From Lachnospiraceae bacterium (GTDB lineage: Bacteria; Bacillota; Clostridia; Lachnospirales; Lachnospiraceae): DNA of 64,000 nucleotides. The stretch lies in contig JAFSKG010000011.1 in the NCBI GenBank assembly GCA_017449075.1, forward strand, positions 1-64,000, written 5' to 3'. The position numbers were made by a program, and so were the translations under genes. The notes beneath the pieces are model-generated. The model made no database searches and had not been told where the DNA came from. It was given only the letters and a program-made list of their open reading frames with translations. Positions 1 to 8,394 of this stretch are shown one piece after another (the stretch's first letter is position 1; each line of letters opens with the position of its first letter).

Positions 1-305
1 ACGAAAGGCCAGCTTCAGCTCTAAACTATTTAACACCTATGCAATACAAGGAAAACTTTTACAAAAATGCTAAACTTTTACCAGCAAAAATCACTGATTT
101 TTGCACCACCTAAGTGTATACTTTTTCTTGACTTTTCCAGTCTCCGACCACATTTTCGACAACTTTTAGACACAAAAAAGTATGATAAAAATAGACGATT
201 TCTCGCCTATCTATAAATGAATAAAATGATCGTCCCCATTATTCTTGTCGCAAAATAAAAGTAGGTCCATCACGAACCTACTTTTAACATCATTGTAATT
301 ATAAA
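1..305. other. Intergenic stretch at window edge, no gene recognised
   Basis: No open frame with a credible ribosome binding site is visible on either strand. The only structures seen are a short inverted repeat at 84-104 (arms GCAAAAAT/ATTTTTGC) without a following T-run, and the metQ terminator at 257-285. It may hold the promoter of a gene that lies outside the window. Confidence 0.4.
257..285 (-). terminator. Rho-independent terminator of metQ
   Basis: A perfect 10-bp stem (AAAAGTAGGT/ACCTACTTTT) with a 9-nt loop lies 20 nt beyond the metQ stop. On the minus strand it runs into TTTTATTTTG. The A/T ends make it potentially bidirectional. Confidence 0.8.
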
Positions 306-1136
306 CTAATCAATTGCTATAACTGATTTGTTGTAAGTTTTTTCAATATAATCTTTAACTTTTTGGCTCTTTAAGCAATTGAGTAAGTCCTTTGCCCACT
401 TCTCATTTTCATTTCCTTCTTTTACGCAGAGAATATTTGCATAAGTTTGAGCAGCTGTACTATTTTGTGGCTCTACGAATAGAGCATCGCTAACCTTAAA
501 TCCTGCTTCCATAGCATAGTTTCCATTCATACATGCAACTGCTACTGAATCAAGTGATCTTGGAATCTGTGCTGACTCAAGTTCTACTATTTCAATCTCA
601 AGTGGGTTCTCAACAATGTCAAGCTTAGTTGCTGTAAGTCCTGCTCCTTCTTTAAGCTTAATAACACCTGCAGCCTCAAGAAGATTCAAACTTCTTGCTT
701 CATTTGTTACATCGTTTGGCACTGCAACTTTATCGCCTTTTGCTAGTTCAAGTGTCTTCTTTGACCCTGCATATACTCCAAATGGCTCATAGTGGATTTT
801 TCCAACTGATACTATGTGTGTACCTCTCTCAGCATTAAAATCATCAAGATAAGGTTTGTGTTGGAAAAAATTTGCCATGATGTCTCCCTCGTCTACAGCT
901 GTATTTGGAAGAACATAATCTGAAAACTCTCTTATTTCTAAATCATAACCGAGTTCTTTCATATCATCCATTACTTGCAATAGAAGCTCTGCATGTGGGA
1001 CAGGTGATGCTGCAACTGTTACTACTTTAACCGGTGCCTCACTGCTATTTGCTGGTGCTTGTGCAGTCTTATTGCCACAAGCAGCCAATGATAAAACTGC
1101 TAATGATAAAACTAAACCTAATAACTTCTTGTTCAT
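306..1136 (-). CDS. metQ: MetQ/NlpA-type methionine-binding lipoprotein of an ABC importer
   Basis: This is a substrate-binding lipoprotein of the NlpA family, the extracellular receptor for D/L-methionine in MetNIQ importers. The N-terminus is a lipoprotein signal with a LAAC lipobox (Cys20), followed by a short Ala/Ser linker. The mature part carries the NlpA pattern (early HAELL, then a DYVLPN/DEGDIMANFFQHKPYLDDF block and a DSVAVACMNGNYAMEAG segment). The 276-residue length is typical. The start is supported by an AGGAGG about 9 nt upstream. It is monocistronic here: no metN ATPase or metI permease lies nearby, so those must be elsewhere. The long leader (1137-1364) holds a Met-rich ORF and a terminator, so expression is probably set by attenuation. 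Methionine as ligand is inferred from the family and from that leader. Related NlpA proteins bind other amino acids. Confidence 0.9.
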   Translation of the reverse strand: MNKKLLGLVLSLAVLSLAACGNKTAQAPANSSEAPVKVVTVAASPVPHAELLLQVMDDMKELGYDLEIREFSDYVLPNTAVDEGDIMANFFQHKPYLDDFNAERGTHIVSVGKIHYEPFGVYAGSKKTLELAKGDKVAVPNDVTNEARSLNLLEAAGVIKLKEGAGLTATKLDIVENPLEIEIVELESAQIPRSLDSVAVACMNGNYAMEAGFKVSDALFVEPQNSTAAQTYANILCVKEGNENEKWAKDLLNCLKSQKVKDYIEKTYNKSVIAID

Positions 1137-1223
1137 AAATAACTCCTCCTAGACAATGTATTAATTATATTGGTTTTTCTAGTGTTTTGCAACACTTTTT
1201 TAACTTAGTAAATACAATAAAAA

Positions 1224-1255
1224 AGTGCTACGGTCTAATCATTTTCCGTAGCACT
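1224..1255 (-). terminator. Attenuator terminator in the metQ leader
   Basis: On the minus strand a perfect 10-bp stem (AGTGCTACGG/CCGTAGCACT) with a 12-nt loop is followed directly by TTTTTTATT. It lies between the leader ORF and metQ, so it would stop transcription before metQ. Its 5' arm and loop can instead pair with 1290-1302. Confidence 0.85.
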
Positions 1256-1302
1256 CATAAATTCAATATTTACTAACTATTTTGTGCACACGAAAAATGA
1301 CT
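1237..1302 (-). promoter_or_regulatory. Candidate antiterminator pairing in the metQ leader
   Basis: Minus-strand bases 1302-1290 (AGTCATTTTTCGT, codons 17-21 of the leader ORF) are complementary over 13 consecutive positions, two of them G-U, to bases 1249-1237 (ACGGAAAATGATT). The latter span the top of the terminator's 5' arm and its loop. This pairing and the terminator stem exclude each other. The complementarity was checked base by base by eye; no folding energy was computed. Confidence 0.7.
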
Positions 1303-1351
1303 TACGCATCATCATGTACATCATCATTGATTTTACAAATACATTTTTCAT
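1277..1351 (-). CDS. Methionine-rich leader peptide, 24 aa
   Basis: A short ORF starts with ATG at 1351, has a strong AAGGAG 5 nt upstream and ends with TAG at 1277-1279. Its core reads KSMMMYMMMRKS: six Met codons in seven positions (1307-1327). It is the first ORF of the transcript predicted from the promoter at 1371-1399, with a 5' UTR of only about 13 nt. The antiterminator strand (1290-1302) lies just after the Met run and inside the ORF. A ribosome stalled on Met codons would leave that strand free, and a ribosome reaching the stop would cover it. The arrangement matches trp/his-type attenuation with methionine as the sensed amino acid. The regulatory reading is inference; the ORF, SD and hairpins are seen directly. 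Confidence 0.8.
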   Translation of the reverse strand: MKNVFVKSMMMYMMMRKSFFVCTK

Positions 1352-1370
1352 GTGAACTCCTTATAAACAT

Positions 1371-1399
1371 AATATATCATCTATAAAAATAATAGTCAA
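1371..1399 (-). promoter_or_regulatory. Sigma-A promoter of the metQ leader
   Basis: Minus strand: TTGACT at 1399-1394, 17-nt spacer, TATATT at 1376-1371. The predicted start near 1364 places the leader-ORF ribosome binding site almost at the 5' end of the RNA. Confidence 0.7.
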
Positions 1400-1436
1400 A
1401 TATTAATTTACAACAAGTTATAGTATATATAAATAC

Positions 1437-1485
1437 GGGCTCGCAATGCTCGCCCCTACGATAGGCGGATGATATCCGCCTCTAC
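1437..1485. repeat. Palindromic repeat pair (GCTCG type + GCGGAT type)
   Basis: It has two adjoining palindromes, GGGCTCGCAATGCTCGCCC and AGGCGGATGATATCCGCCT, each followed by CTAC. Read on the minus strand, the repeat's GTAGAGG end supplies the TAG stop of the aminotransferase gene. Confidence 0.85.
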
Positions 1486-2639
1486 AATCTACTTGTGAAT
1501 TTTGCCATCTTCTCCATCGCCACCTTAAGTTTATCAATTGAATAGGCATATGATATACGAAGGAAGCCTTCGCCACTATCGCCAAATGCTGTTCCTGGGA
1601 TTACTGCAACATTTTCTTCATCTAAAAACTTCATAGCAAATTCTTCACTTGTCATACCAAACTTCTTTATGCAAGGGAAGACATAAAATGCTCCAAATGG
1701 TTCAAAACAAGGTATGTCCATTTCTTTAAATGACTCAAGTAAGAATCTTCTTCTTTGATTATAAGATTCTTTCATCTCTTCTATATCTTTGTCGCCATTT
1801 TTAAGTGCTTCAACTGCAGCATATTGGCTTACTGTTGGTGCACACATAATTGCAAATTGGTGAATCTTAGTCATCTGGGAAATTATTTCCTTCACACCGC
1901 ATGCATACCCAAGTCTCCAGCCTGTCATTGCATAGGCCTTTGAAAAACCATTTATAACTACTGTTCTCTCTTTCATACCATCAAGTTCTGCTATTGAATG
2001 ATGTTTTCCATTGTAAGTTAGTTCCGCATATATTTCATCTGATATCACATAGATGTCGTGTTCTTGCACAATTTTTGCAATCTCTTCTAGGTCTTCTTTT
2101 GTCATCACAGCACCTGTTGGATTATTTGGAAACGCCAAGATGAGAACCTTTGTTTTGTTAGTAATTACATTTTTAAGTTCAGCTGCTGTAAGCTTAAAAT
2201 TATTTTCTGCTTTCAAATCAATAGTAACTGGCTTAGCATTTGCCAAAATAGCACATGGTTTGTATGACACATAACATGGCTCGGGAATTATAACTTCATC
2301 ACCATCATTTGTAAGTGCACAGATAGCAAGGTCTATAGCTTCAGAGCCTCCTACTGTCACAAGCACTTCACTCAGTGGGTCATAGTCTAAACTGAATTTT
2401 CTTTTTAAATAATTACAAATCTCGACTCTAAGTTCCTTAAGACCCGAGTTTGAAGTATAAAATGTCTTTCCTTTTTCAAATGCAAATATACCTTCGTCTC
2501 TTATATGCCAAGGCGTATCAAAATCAGGTTCTCCAACTCCAAGAGAAATCACATCTTTTTTTTCAGATACTAAATCAAAAAACTTTCTTATCCCTGATGG
2601 TTTTATATTTAAAACTTTTGCAGAAAGTCTATGTTGCAT
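1482..2639 (-). CDS. PLP-dependent aminotransferase, class I/II (aspartate/aromatic type)
   Basis: This is a fold-type I aminotransferase of the AspC/PatA group, transferring amino groups between an amino acid and a 2-oxo acid in the cytoplasm. Visible motifs are GVGEPDFDTP near the N-terminus, the AFPNNPTGAV loop with the SDEIYAELTY segment, and the PLP lysine (about Lys234) in SKAYAMTGWRLGY. A C-terminal FLRISYA carries the substrate-carboxylate Arg. At 385 residues it has the usual length. Its start overlaps the stop of the Lrp-type gene by one base (TAATG), so the two are translationally coupled and the regulator probably responds to an amino acid linked to this enzyme. The stop codon TAG lies in a palindromic repeat. 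The exact substrate cannot be told from sequence. Confidence 0.9.
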   Translation of the reverse strand: MQHRLSAKVLNIKPSGIRKFFDLVSEKKDVISLGVGEPDFDTPWHIRDEGIFAFEKGKTFYTSNSGLKELRVEICNYLKRKFSLDYDPLSEVLVTVGGSEAIDLAICALTNDGDEVIIPEPCYVSYKPCAILANAKPVTIDLKAENNFKLTAAELKNVITNKTKVLILAFPNNPTGAVMTKEDLEEIAKIVQEHDIYVISDEIYAELTYNGKHHSIAELDGMKERTVVINGFSKAYAMTGWRLGYACGVKEIISQMTKIHQFAIMCAPTVSQYAAVEALKNGDKDIEEMKESYNQRRRFLLESFKEMDIPCFEPFGAFYVFPCIKKFGMTSEEFAMKFLDEENVAVIPGTAFGDSGEGFLRISYAYSIDKLKVAMEKMAKFTSRL

Positions 2640-3130
2640 TATGAAATTGCCTCTCTTTCATCTTCATGCTTATTATCAAATACTATTCCATGATCCTTGT
2701 ATTTTTTAAGTATAAAATGAGTTGCTGTGCTTAATACCGTATCAAGTGTTGATAGTTTATCCGACACAAACTGTGCAATATCTTTAAGTGACTGCTCTTC
2801 CAATGTCACAAGCAAATCATAGGCGCCAGATATAAGATATACAGAGCTAACTTCTGGATAATTATATATTCTTTCCGCAATTCTATCAAATCCCTGTCCA
2901 CGCTGTGGTGTCACCTTCACTTCTATTAGGCCAATAACTTTTTCTGTATTGGTTTTATCCCAATCGATGAGTGTAAGATAACCGCAGATGACATGCTCTC
3001 TTTCAAGTTCTGCCATTTCATTTAAAACATCTGCTTCGCTCACACCAAGCATCTTTGATAACTCTGTTGTAGCGATTTTAGAATTCTTTTCAATTAGTTT
3101 TAATAATTCTTTTCTGATGTTTGTATTCAT
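2639..3130 (-). CDS. Lrp/AsnC-family transcriptional regulator
   Basis: An N-terminal winged helix (ELLKLIEKNSKIATTELSKM onwards, with VICGY at its end) is followed by a RAM/ACT-like ligand-binding domain with the VSSVYLISGAYDLLVTLE core. At 163 residues it has family length. I start it at ATG 3130, which has AAGGAG 7 nt upstream. A longer in-frame extension to 3199 lacks a ribosome binding site and would add a tail foreign to the family. Members bind amino acids and control transport or metabolism genes, often the neighbouring one. Here that is the coupled aminotransferase. Confidence 0.88.
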   Translation of the reverse strand: MNTNIRKELLKLIEKNSKIATTELSKMLGVSEADVLNEMAELEREHVICGYLTLIDWDKTNTEKVIGLIEVKVTPQRGQGFDRIAERIYNYPEVSSVYLISGAYDLLVTLEEQSLKDIAQFVSDKLSTLDTVLSTATHFILKKYKDHGIVFDNKHEDEREAIS

Positions 3131-3140
3131 ATTTTGCTCC

Positions 3141-4688
3141 TTAAATTTTATGCGATTCATCATCTTTATTTTCTCTATTTGACTTTGTGAGATATGCAAC
3201 CATTCCTACAAGAAGTAATATTACTATTAGAGAAATTGCAAGTGCCATAATCAAGAACTTATACTCTCTGAATATTCCTCCAAGTAACTCTCCACTTCCT
3301 GCTTCGCCTTCTTGACTCTGCTCTTTCAAGTATTCGTCAAGTTCTATAATTCTTCTACCGCCTGATTCATTGTCTTCTGTATCAGCGCTTGACTCAACTA
3401 CAACTTCACTTGACTCTGCTGGTACCACACTAGTTTCAATTGGAGCTACGCTTGTCTCAATTGTTATATTAGATTCTAACACATTTGACTGTGATGTATT
3501 TGACTCTGGCAATCTTACCTGCTCTGCTGAATTTTCAGTTATCTCTATGCTTCTATTAACTGCATCTGGAGCAGCTGTAGGGCTTACTACGCTTGGTGCT
3601 GGCTGAGTTTCTTTTACTCCTCCATAACCCGAAGCACTGTCACCAATATATGGAACTATTCCATCTCCTATACCTTTTCCAGTTTCTCCATCATACTCTG
3701 GTTCATCGGCGTATGGTTGAGTGGTTTCTAGCTCTACCATCAAATAATTAGAGCCATCTATTGGAACAGACCCAAGATATTCACCGTAATCATCATATTG
3801 GTAATTTATATCTTTGATGAAACCCTCTTTTTTATCATCTCCAGGAACTGCAAAGTTACCATAATCGTCTTCGTCTACATCAACAGCTTTTCTGCCATCA
3901 TTACTCCTCAGCATATGACATTCAGAAAACATCTTATTGAATAGCATTACATTTTCTACATTCCATCTTGAAGTATTAACATAAATATTTCTCAAATTAT
4001 AGCATCTATAAAAAAGCTCTGTCATATTGTCAACCATTTTTGTATCAAACAAAGTTAGGTCTATATTCATAAGTGATTGACATCCGCAAAACATTCCTTG
4101 CATTTCAGATGGCATAAACTCTTTTCCATTGCTATCATTTTTAAACTTAAGGTTCTTTAAATTTCTACACTCTAAAAACATGTATCTAGTATCAGTCAAA
4201 CCTTTTAAATAGACAAAGTCACTTAAATCAATAGTCCTGATTCTCACAAACTTATCAAACATAAAAGCTGTATTTGGATTCATATTAACTATACTATCTG
4301 AATACCAATACAATGTATAATTATAATCCGTAGTCTTTTTTTGTTTTTTAAGTCTGTTGTTTATGTCATTCTCGGTTATATAAACTAAAACCGAACCATC
4401 TCTATCTTCTGATACATCTACATAATATGCTGGATCGTCCGGAAGATTAAACCCTCTTTGAAATGTAGTTATTGTATTTTCAATTGTTGCCTTAGGGTCA
4501 TTACCATTTAGAAAAGTCTTCACTCTTTGATTAAACTCTTTACCAGTGCAGAGTGTGTAAGGTGCTGCACATGTTGTAAACAAAATAGCAAAAGAGAAAG
4601 TCAAAGTTATTAAAAACCAAATAACTATGTTCCAAATTTTTATATTTTCTCTTTTTACTAAAACTAACTTATTACTACAACTAATCAT
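3141..4688 (-). CDS. BspA/DUF285-type surface protein with C-terminal membrane anchor
   Basis: An N-terminal hydrophobic segment (about residues 20-45) acts as a signal or anchor. A central region (about 150-290) contains leucine-rich units of the DUF285/PARCEL type, recognisable as MFxxCxxLxxIDLxxFDTxxVxNMxxLFYxCxxL. A Ser/Thr/Glu-rich stalk (about 330-450) follows, then a transmembrane helix (FLIMALAISLIVILLLVGMV) and a short charged tail. The protein is therefore displayed outside the cell and held by the C-terminal helix rather than by sortase. I take ATG 4688; a TTG three codons upstream is the alternative. Such repeats are common in surface proteins of host-associated bacteria and protists, but ligands are mostly unknown. 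No partner gene is evident. Confidence 0.7.
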   Translation of the reverse strand: MISCSNKLVLVKRENIKIWNIVIWFLITLTFSFAILFTTCAAPYTLCTGKEFNQRVKTFLNGNDPKATIENTITTFQRGFNLPDDPAYYVDVSEDRDGSVLVYITENDINNRLKKQKKTTDYNYTLYWYSDSIVNMNPNTAFMFDKFVRIRTIDLSDFVYLKGLTDTRYMFLECRNLKNLKFKNDSNGKEFMPSEMQGMFCGCQSLMNIDLTLFDTKMVDNMTELFYRCYNLRNIYVNTSRWNVENVMLFNKMFSECHMLRSNDGRKAVDVDEDDYGNFAVPGDDKKEGFIKDINYQYDDYGEYLGSVPIDGSNYLMVELETTQPYADEPEYDGETGKGIGDGIVPYIGDSASGYGGVKETQPAPSVVSPTAAPDAVNRSIEITENSAEQVRLPESNTSQSNVLESNITIETSVAPIETSVVPAESSEVVVESSADTEDNESGGRRIIELDEYLKEQSQEGEAGSGELLGGIFREYKFLIMALAISLIVILLLVGMVAYLTKSNRENKDDESHKI

Positions 4689-4713
4689 AACTGACAATCT
4701 CTTCTAATACTCA

Positions 4714-4740
4714 GTAGGGGCGGATATTATCCGCCCCTAC
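4714..4740. repeat. Palindromic repeat, GCGGAT type
   Basis: A perfect 12-bp inverted repeat with a 3-nt centre, bordered by GTAGGGG and CCCCTAC. It lies just upstream of the BspA-like gene and downstream of the cell-wall-binding protein gene. Confidence 0.85.
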
Positions 4741-4781
4741 TACTATAATCATTAAAATTATTAAAAATCAATATTAAACTT

Positions 4782-5495
4782 TTAGTACATCATCCTACCA
4801 TTGGCATCAAAGAAATGTGTGATACCATTATAAATTATTGTTCCAGTAACCATAGTTCCATCTGGATTGAAATAATAAGTATATTGATTGATGGTCACAA
4901 GTCCTGTCGCCATATTTGAATTAGGATCTACATAATACCAACTATTACCCAATTGAATCCAAGTGTTAGATGCATACACTCCATTCGAGTATACAAAGTG
5001 CCAATAACCATTTGCAGAAATCCACTGTCCTGCCGGATTAAATACTATTTGTGGTGTAGGCACATATGTTCCTTCTCCAGGACCTGGTCCAGGAACGTAT
5101 GGTGTAGGGTTTACAGGATAAACAGGATTAATAGGCTGTCCTCTGTCTTCTATATATATAACATCAGATTGTTCCCAACTTCCCCATCCAGTAACTGAGT
5201 TATAAGGGCGAACTTCAAAATAATACTCATGGTCTCCTCTTGATAACTCACTACTATAACTATGGCTTCTTGAAGTTTGAGTTCTTGTGCTCACTCGTCT
5301 TCCATCTCTATAAAGTCTAATCTCATACTTATTTGCTCTGCCATCTACTGACCATCTTGCAGTTTTATTATTCCAATACAAATCATAAACTTGTGGATAA
5401 TTATCACCTATAATTGGTGAATATGAATATGAAAGAATTGTAAGTGAAAGTGTAAATGCAAGAATTAATGAAATTATTTTGAATATTTTTTTCAT
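4782..5495 (-). CDS. Secreted cell-wall-binding-repeat protein
   Basis: A signal peptide (about residues 1-25) leads into a fibronectin-III-like segment (SVDGRANKYEIRLYRDGRRV ... HEYYFEVRPYNSVTGWGSWEQS, about 40-115). A Pro-rich linker follows (about 120-150). About three C-terminal choline/glucan-binding-like repeats come last (WIQLGNSWYYVDPNSNMATG, then YYFNPDGTMVTG and HFFDANGRMMY). This repeat type tethers proteins non-covalently to wall polymers. There is no catalytic domain, so it is probably an adhesin or scaffold. The same repeat style recurs near the C-terminus of the giant protein at 23550-38810. At 237 residues it is small but appears complete. Confidence 0.75.
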   Translation of the reverse strand: MKKIFKIISLILAFTLSLTILSYSYSPIIGDNYPQVYDLYWNNKTARWSVDGRANKYEIRLYRDGRRVSTRTQTSRSHSYSSELSRGDHEYYFEVRPYNSVTGWGSWEQSDVIYIEDRGQPINPVYPVNPTPYVPGPGPGEGTYVPTPQIVFNPAGQWISANGYWHFVYSNGVYASNTWIQLGNSWYYVDPNSNMATGLVTINQYTYYFNPDGTMVTGTIIYNGITHFFDANGRMMY

Positions 5496-5594
5496 ATTAA
5501 ATAACCTCCATCAAACTCTGTTTATTATAGCATATATTTTTCAAAATGTGAAACTATTATGTCTTTAAAATGTGGTAAATTAGCGGCAATCTTG

Positions 5595-6068
5595 TTATTT
5601 ATGGTATGGCTCATTATTTATTATCTTAAACACTCTATAAATTTGCTCAAGTAATATCACTCTAAATAGCTGATGCGGAAAGGTAAGTTTTGAAAAACTA
5701 AGTCTAAAATCAGCTCTCTTTTTTATAGAATTATCAAGCCCATAAGAACCACCTATTATAAAACTAAGCTCGGAGATTCCTTTTAATGTTACTTTCTTAA
5801 TCATTTCACTTAATTCTATAGTAGAGCATCCTTTTCCGTCTATATCAAGTGCTATTACATATTCACCTTTTATTTTTGAAAAGATGCTATGGGCTTCATC
5901 TTCTAATGATTTTTTAATATTTGATCCATTTTCAACTTTTGCAACCGATTCACTAATTTCTATAATGTTAAGATTACAAAATTTAGACAGTCTTTTTTTG
6001 TATTCATCAATTGCTTCTTTCAAATACTTCTCTTTAATTTTTCCTACTGTTATAATATTAATTTTCAT
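5595..6068 (-). CDS. rlmH: 23S rRNA (pseudouridine1915-N3)-methyltransferase RlmH
   Basis: A SPOUT-class methyltransferase that modifies helix 69 of 23S rRNA. Hallmarks are the start MKINIITVGKIKEKYLKEAI, the SAM-binding SFIIGGSYGLD block and the C-terminal HQLFRVILLEQIYRVFKIIN segment ending in NEPYHK. At 157 residues it matches the usual 155-160. It follows the DUF697 gene by 2 nt and is probably cotranscribed with it. Confidence 0.95.
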   Translation of the reverse strand: MKINIITVGKIKEKYLKEAIDEYKKRLSKFCNLNIIEISESVAKVENGSNIKKSLEDEAHSIFSKIKGEYVIALDIDGKGCSTIELSEMIKKVTLKGISELSFIIGGSYGLDNSIKKRADFRLSFSKLTFPHQLFRVILLEQIYRVFKIINNEPYHK

Positions 6069-6070
6069 AT

Positions 6071-7441
6071 TTAATTTACTGAAAAATAACCATATACAGC
6101 ATACTTTATAACAACTCTTGTATTCTTATCAAATATATAGCCTTTATTTACATTGCTCATGCCATCAAGCAACAACTCTACAACTTCTCCTTCTTTCTGG
6201 AAAAATCCCTTTCTTCCTCTTTCTATCTTTACAAATTTTATATTTTCAGGCAAGAAGCCGAGTTCAAGTAATTGTTTCTCAACATCTATAAAATTCTTAC
6301 CATGATACTTTTTTGAATCAATAGGAAGAACTATTGTATTTTCATTTTTTGAATTTGCTTTACCTTGTTTCTTTAATGCCCTTGATTTGTCATCATTCTC
6401 ACTATACATCTTAGATATAGTTTTGTTAATGAACGGCATCTTGTCTTTTAATTCTTCTACCACTTCTTTTCTAGTATCATTAAATTCTTTATCATCATCC
6501 AATACATCTATTTCGCCAAGAACAACTTGTAACTTATACTCTTTCTTTAAATAGTCTATCGCCTTATACCCTATCCACATAGTTAAGGTTCCATTTGTAA
6601 ATGCCTGCACACCTGCATCAACTAAAAAACTGCTGCTCTCATTAATTACTGGTATCGCACGAGAACCAAGTTTTGCCAGGAATGAACCGATACCACTTCC
6701 TTCTATACCATAAGCGGCAAGTGAACCTATAATAGAATTTAAAAATATTTTCATGAGTCGAGCATTGGTTGGTCTAAATCCATATAAGAATAATATATCC
6801 CTAATCATTTTAAAGTTTACACCTGCTACAAGTATTGCATCGAGTTGCTGAGATGGAACTATCGCAGAGTAAACTCCTGACTGAACAGCACTTGTTACGA
6901 TCATCCTATTTGATGCTTTCTTGATGCTTCCGTTCATAAGTTTTGTAAGTATAGAATATATTCTGTTGTTGTCATTTTCATCTACTGCAACTCTTAAATC
7001 CTTTACAAGTTCTCTATCATACCAATCTGCGTCTTTGACATTTTGATTAAAGCTAATTATATGCTCTGCTATTTTTTTTCTTGTTTTTATATTATGGGCA
7101 TTGGCGATTTTAGAATTTTTATTCATACTTCTGCTTTCAAAATAAAGCATTCCATAAATATTTAGTATAGGTCTTACATAGAAATATAAAAAGAGTATAG
7201 CAAATACAACAAGGCTAACAATTCCTGCTATTTGATTAAAGTTTCTAATCCTATCGCTTATGTTTAATAGCAGTGATATTATAAACAATCCAAAAACTAC
7301 TATGATTAATTTTATGACATATCCAAAGGAGTTCCTATCCTCTTGCTTTATACTGCTCTCTTCATAATCATAGATAGTATTTTTTATTTCTTTTTCACTT
7401 TGATTTTCTAATTCAAGTTCTTTATAAATCTCTTGATCCAT
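6071..7441 (-). CDS. DUF697 (YcjF-like) membrane protein with C-terminal PASTA-like domain
   Basis: An acidic N-terminal tail is followed by two transmembrane helices (about residues 43-65 and 74-95). Next come a linker with a WYDRELVKDLRVAVD segment and a hydrophobic domain resembling DUF697/YcjF (TSAVQSGVYSAIVPSQQLDA ... DILFLYGFRPTNARLMKIFL). The last 80 residues (GKNFIDVEKQLLELGFLPENI ... GYIFDKNTRVVIKYAVYG) look like one PASTA-type fold. PASTA domains normally sense peptidoglycan outside the cell, whereas DUF697 is usually on the cytoplasmic side, so the topology is unclear. It is cotranscribed with rlmH and divergent from mscS. Function is unknown; the domain calls are by pattern only. 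Confidence 0.55.
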   Translation of the reverse strand: MDQEIYKELELENQSEKEIKNTIYDYEESSIKQEDRNSFGYVIKLIIVVFGLFIISLLLNISDRIRNFNQIAGIVSLVVFAILFLYFYVRPILNIYGMLYFESRSMNKNSKIANAHNIKTRKKIAEHIISFNQNVKDADWYDRELVKDLRVAVDENDNNRIYSILTKLMNGSIKKASNRMIVTSAVQSGVYSAIVPSQQLDAILVAGVNFKMIRDILFLYGFRPTNARLMKIFLNSIIGSLAAYGIEGSGIGSFLAKLGSRAIPVINESSSFLVDAGVQAFTNGTLTMWIGYKAIDYLKKEYKLQVVLGEIDVLDDDKEFNDTRKEVVEELKDKMPFINKTISKMYSENDDKSRALKKQGKANSKNENTIVLPIDSKKYHGKNFIDVEKQLLELGFLPENIKFVKIERGRKGFFQKEGEVVELLLDGMSNVNKGYIFDKNTRVVIKYAVYGYFSVN

Positions 7442-7525
7442 AATTACCTCTTTTTATATTATAACACTTATTTTAAAAATGTTGCAAATAAAATACACTA
7501 TTGACTACAAAAAATGTTGCTAATT

Positions 7526-7534
7526 TGCTATAAT
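7526..7534 (+). promoter_or_regulatory. Extended -10 promoter of mscS
   Basis: TGCTATAAT fits the extended -10 consensus TGnTATAAT, 23 nt ahead of the start codon. No good -35 lies at 17 nt, which such promoters can do without. Confidence 0.6.
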
Positions 7535-7557
7535 TAATAACAGATAGGGGGATGGTT

Positions 7558-8385
7558 ATGACAAATCCAACATCATATTTTCAAGATTTCATGAATACTA
7601 TAAACGAGGCTTATGGGGCGAATATTAAAGCAGTGCCATTTGCCATTCTTCTCGCAGTAGTTTTTTATATTGTCTACAAAATTGTAAATAAAATATTTAA
7701 AAGTCATATTAGCAAATTGCCAGTTGATAATAATATCACAAAGGTGATAAACAAAATAATTGACATCCTTATAATCTTCTTTGCTATTATGATTATAGCA
7801 AGTGCTCTTGGCATAAATACTTCTTCGCTAATTGCTGCCTTCTCTATCTTTGGTTTAGCAATATCTCTATCTGTGCAAAACTTAATGTCAAATGTTGCAA
7901 ATGGCATAAACATATTTGCAAATCATCCTTTTAAAGTTGGCGATTATGTAAGCATAGATGGTGTTGAAGGCACTGTGGTTGTAATTAGTTTTATGTTTAC
8001 TAAGATGAGGACTTACAAAAATGAAATGGTTTATATTCCAAATAATAAAGTTGGCACAGCAACCATCATAAATTATTCTTATGAAAAATATAGAAGAGTT
8101 GAATACACAATTGGTGTGTCTTACGACAATAATATAGAAGACGTAAAGAAAGCTCTACTTGAAGTATTAAATGAAGAGCCACTTGTAGTAAAGACAGAAG
8201 ACATAGTTGTGTTTGTAAAAGATTATGCTTCAAGTTCAATAGACTTCACTATAAGAGCATATACAGAAAATAGTAATTATTTAAATTGTCTCTGGAGTAT
8301 AAAAGAACATATAAAACCAAAATTTGATAAATACAATATTTCAATACCTTATCCACAACTTGATTTACATATGATAAATAAATAA
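7558..8385 (+). CDS. mscS: Small-conductance mechanosensitive channel, MscS family
   Basis: This membrane channel releases solutes on hypo-osmotic shock. Three N-terminal helices include the pore-lining TM3 (SIFGLAISLSVQNLMSNVANGINIF). They are followed by the MscS beta-domain (HPFKVGDYVSIDGVEGTVVVISFMFTKMRTYKNEMVYIPNNK) and the C-terminal alpha/beta domain (VEYTIGVSYDNNIEDV). At 275 residues it has the length of E. coli MscS. AGGGGG lies 6 nt before the ATG at 7558; the ATG at 7552 would touch the SD and is less likely. It is a single gene with its own promoter and terminator. Confidence 0.93.
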   Translation: MTNPTSYFQDFMNTINEAYGANIKAVPFAILLAVVFYIVYKIVNKIFKSHISKLPVDNNITKVINKIIDILIIFFAIMIIASALGINTSSLIAAFSIFGLAISLSVQNLMSNVANGINIFANHPFKVGDYVSIDGVEGTVVVISFMFTKMRTYKNEMVYIPNNKVGTATIINYSYEKYRRVEYTIGVSYDNNIEDVKKALLEVLNEEPLVVKTEDIVVFVKDYASSSIDFTIRAYTENSNYLNCLWSIKEHIKPKFDKYNISIPYPQLDLHMINK

Positions 8386-8394
8386 TTATTAAAT

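Noticed and set aside
84..104. Inverted repeat near the window start considered as a terminator
   Set aside because: No T-run follows on either strand, and no gene end is visible nearby.
2053..2274. Plus-strand open frames opposite the aminotransferase gene
   Set aside because: Shadow frames of a well-supported gene on the other strand.
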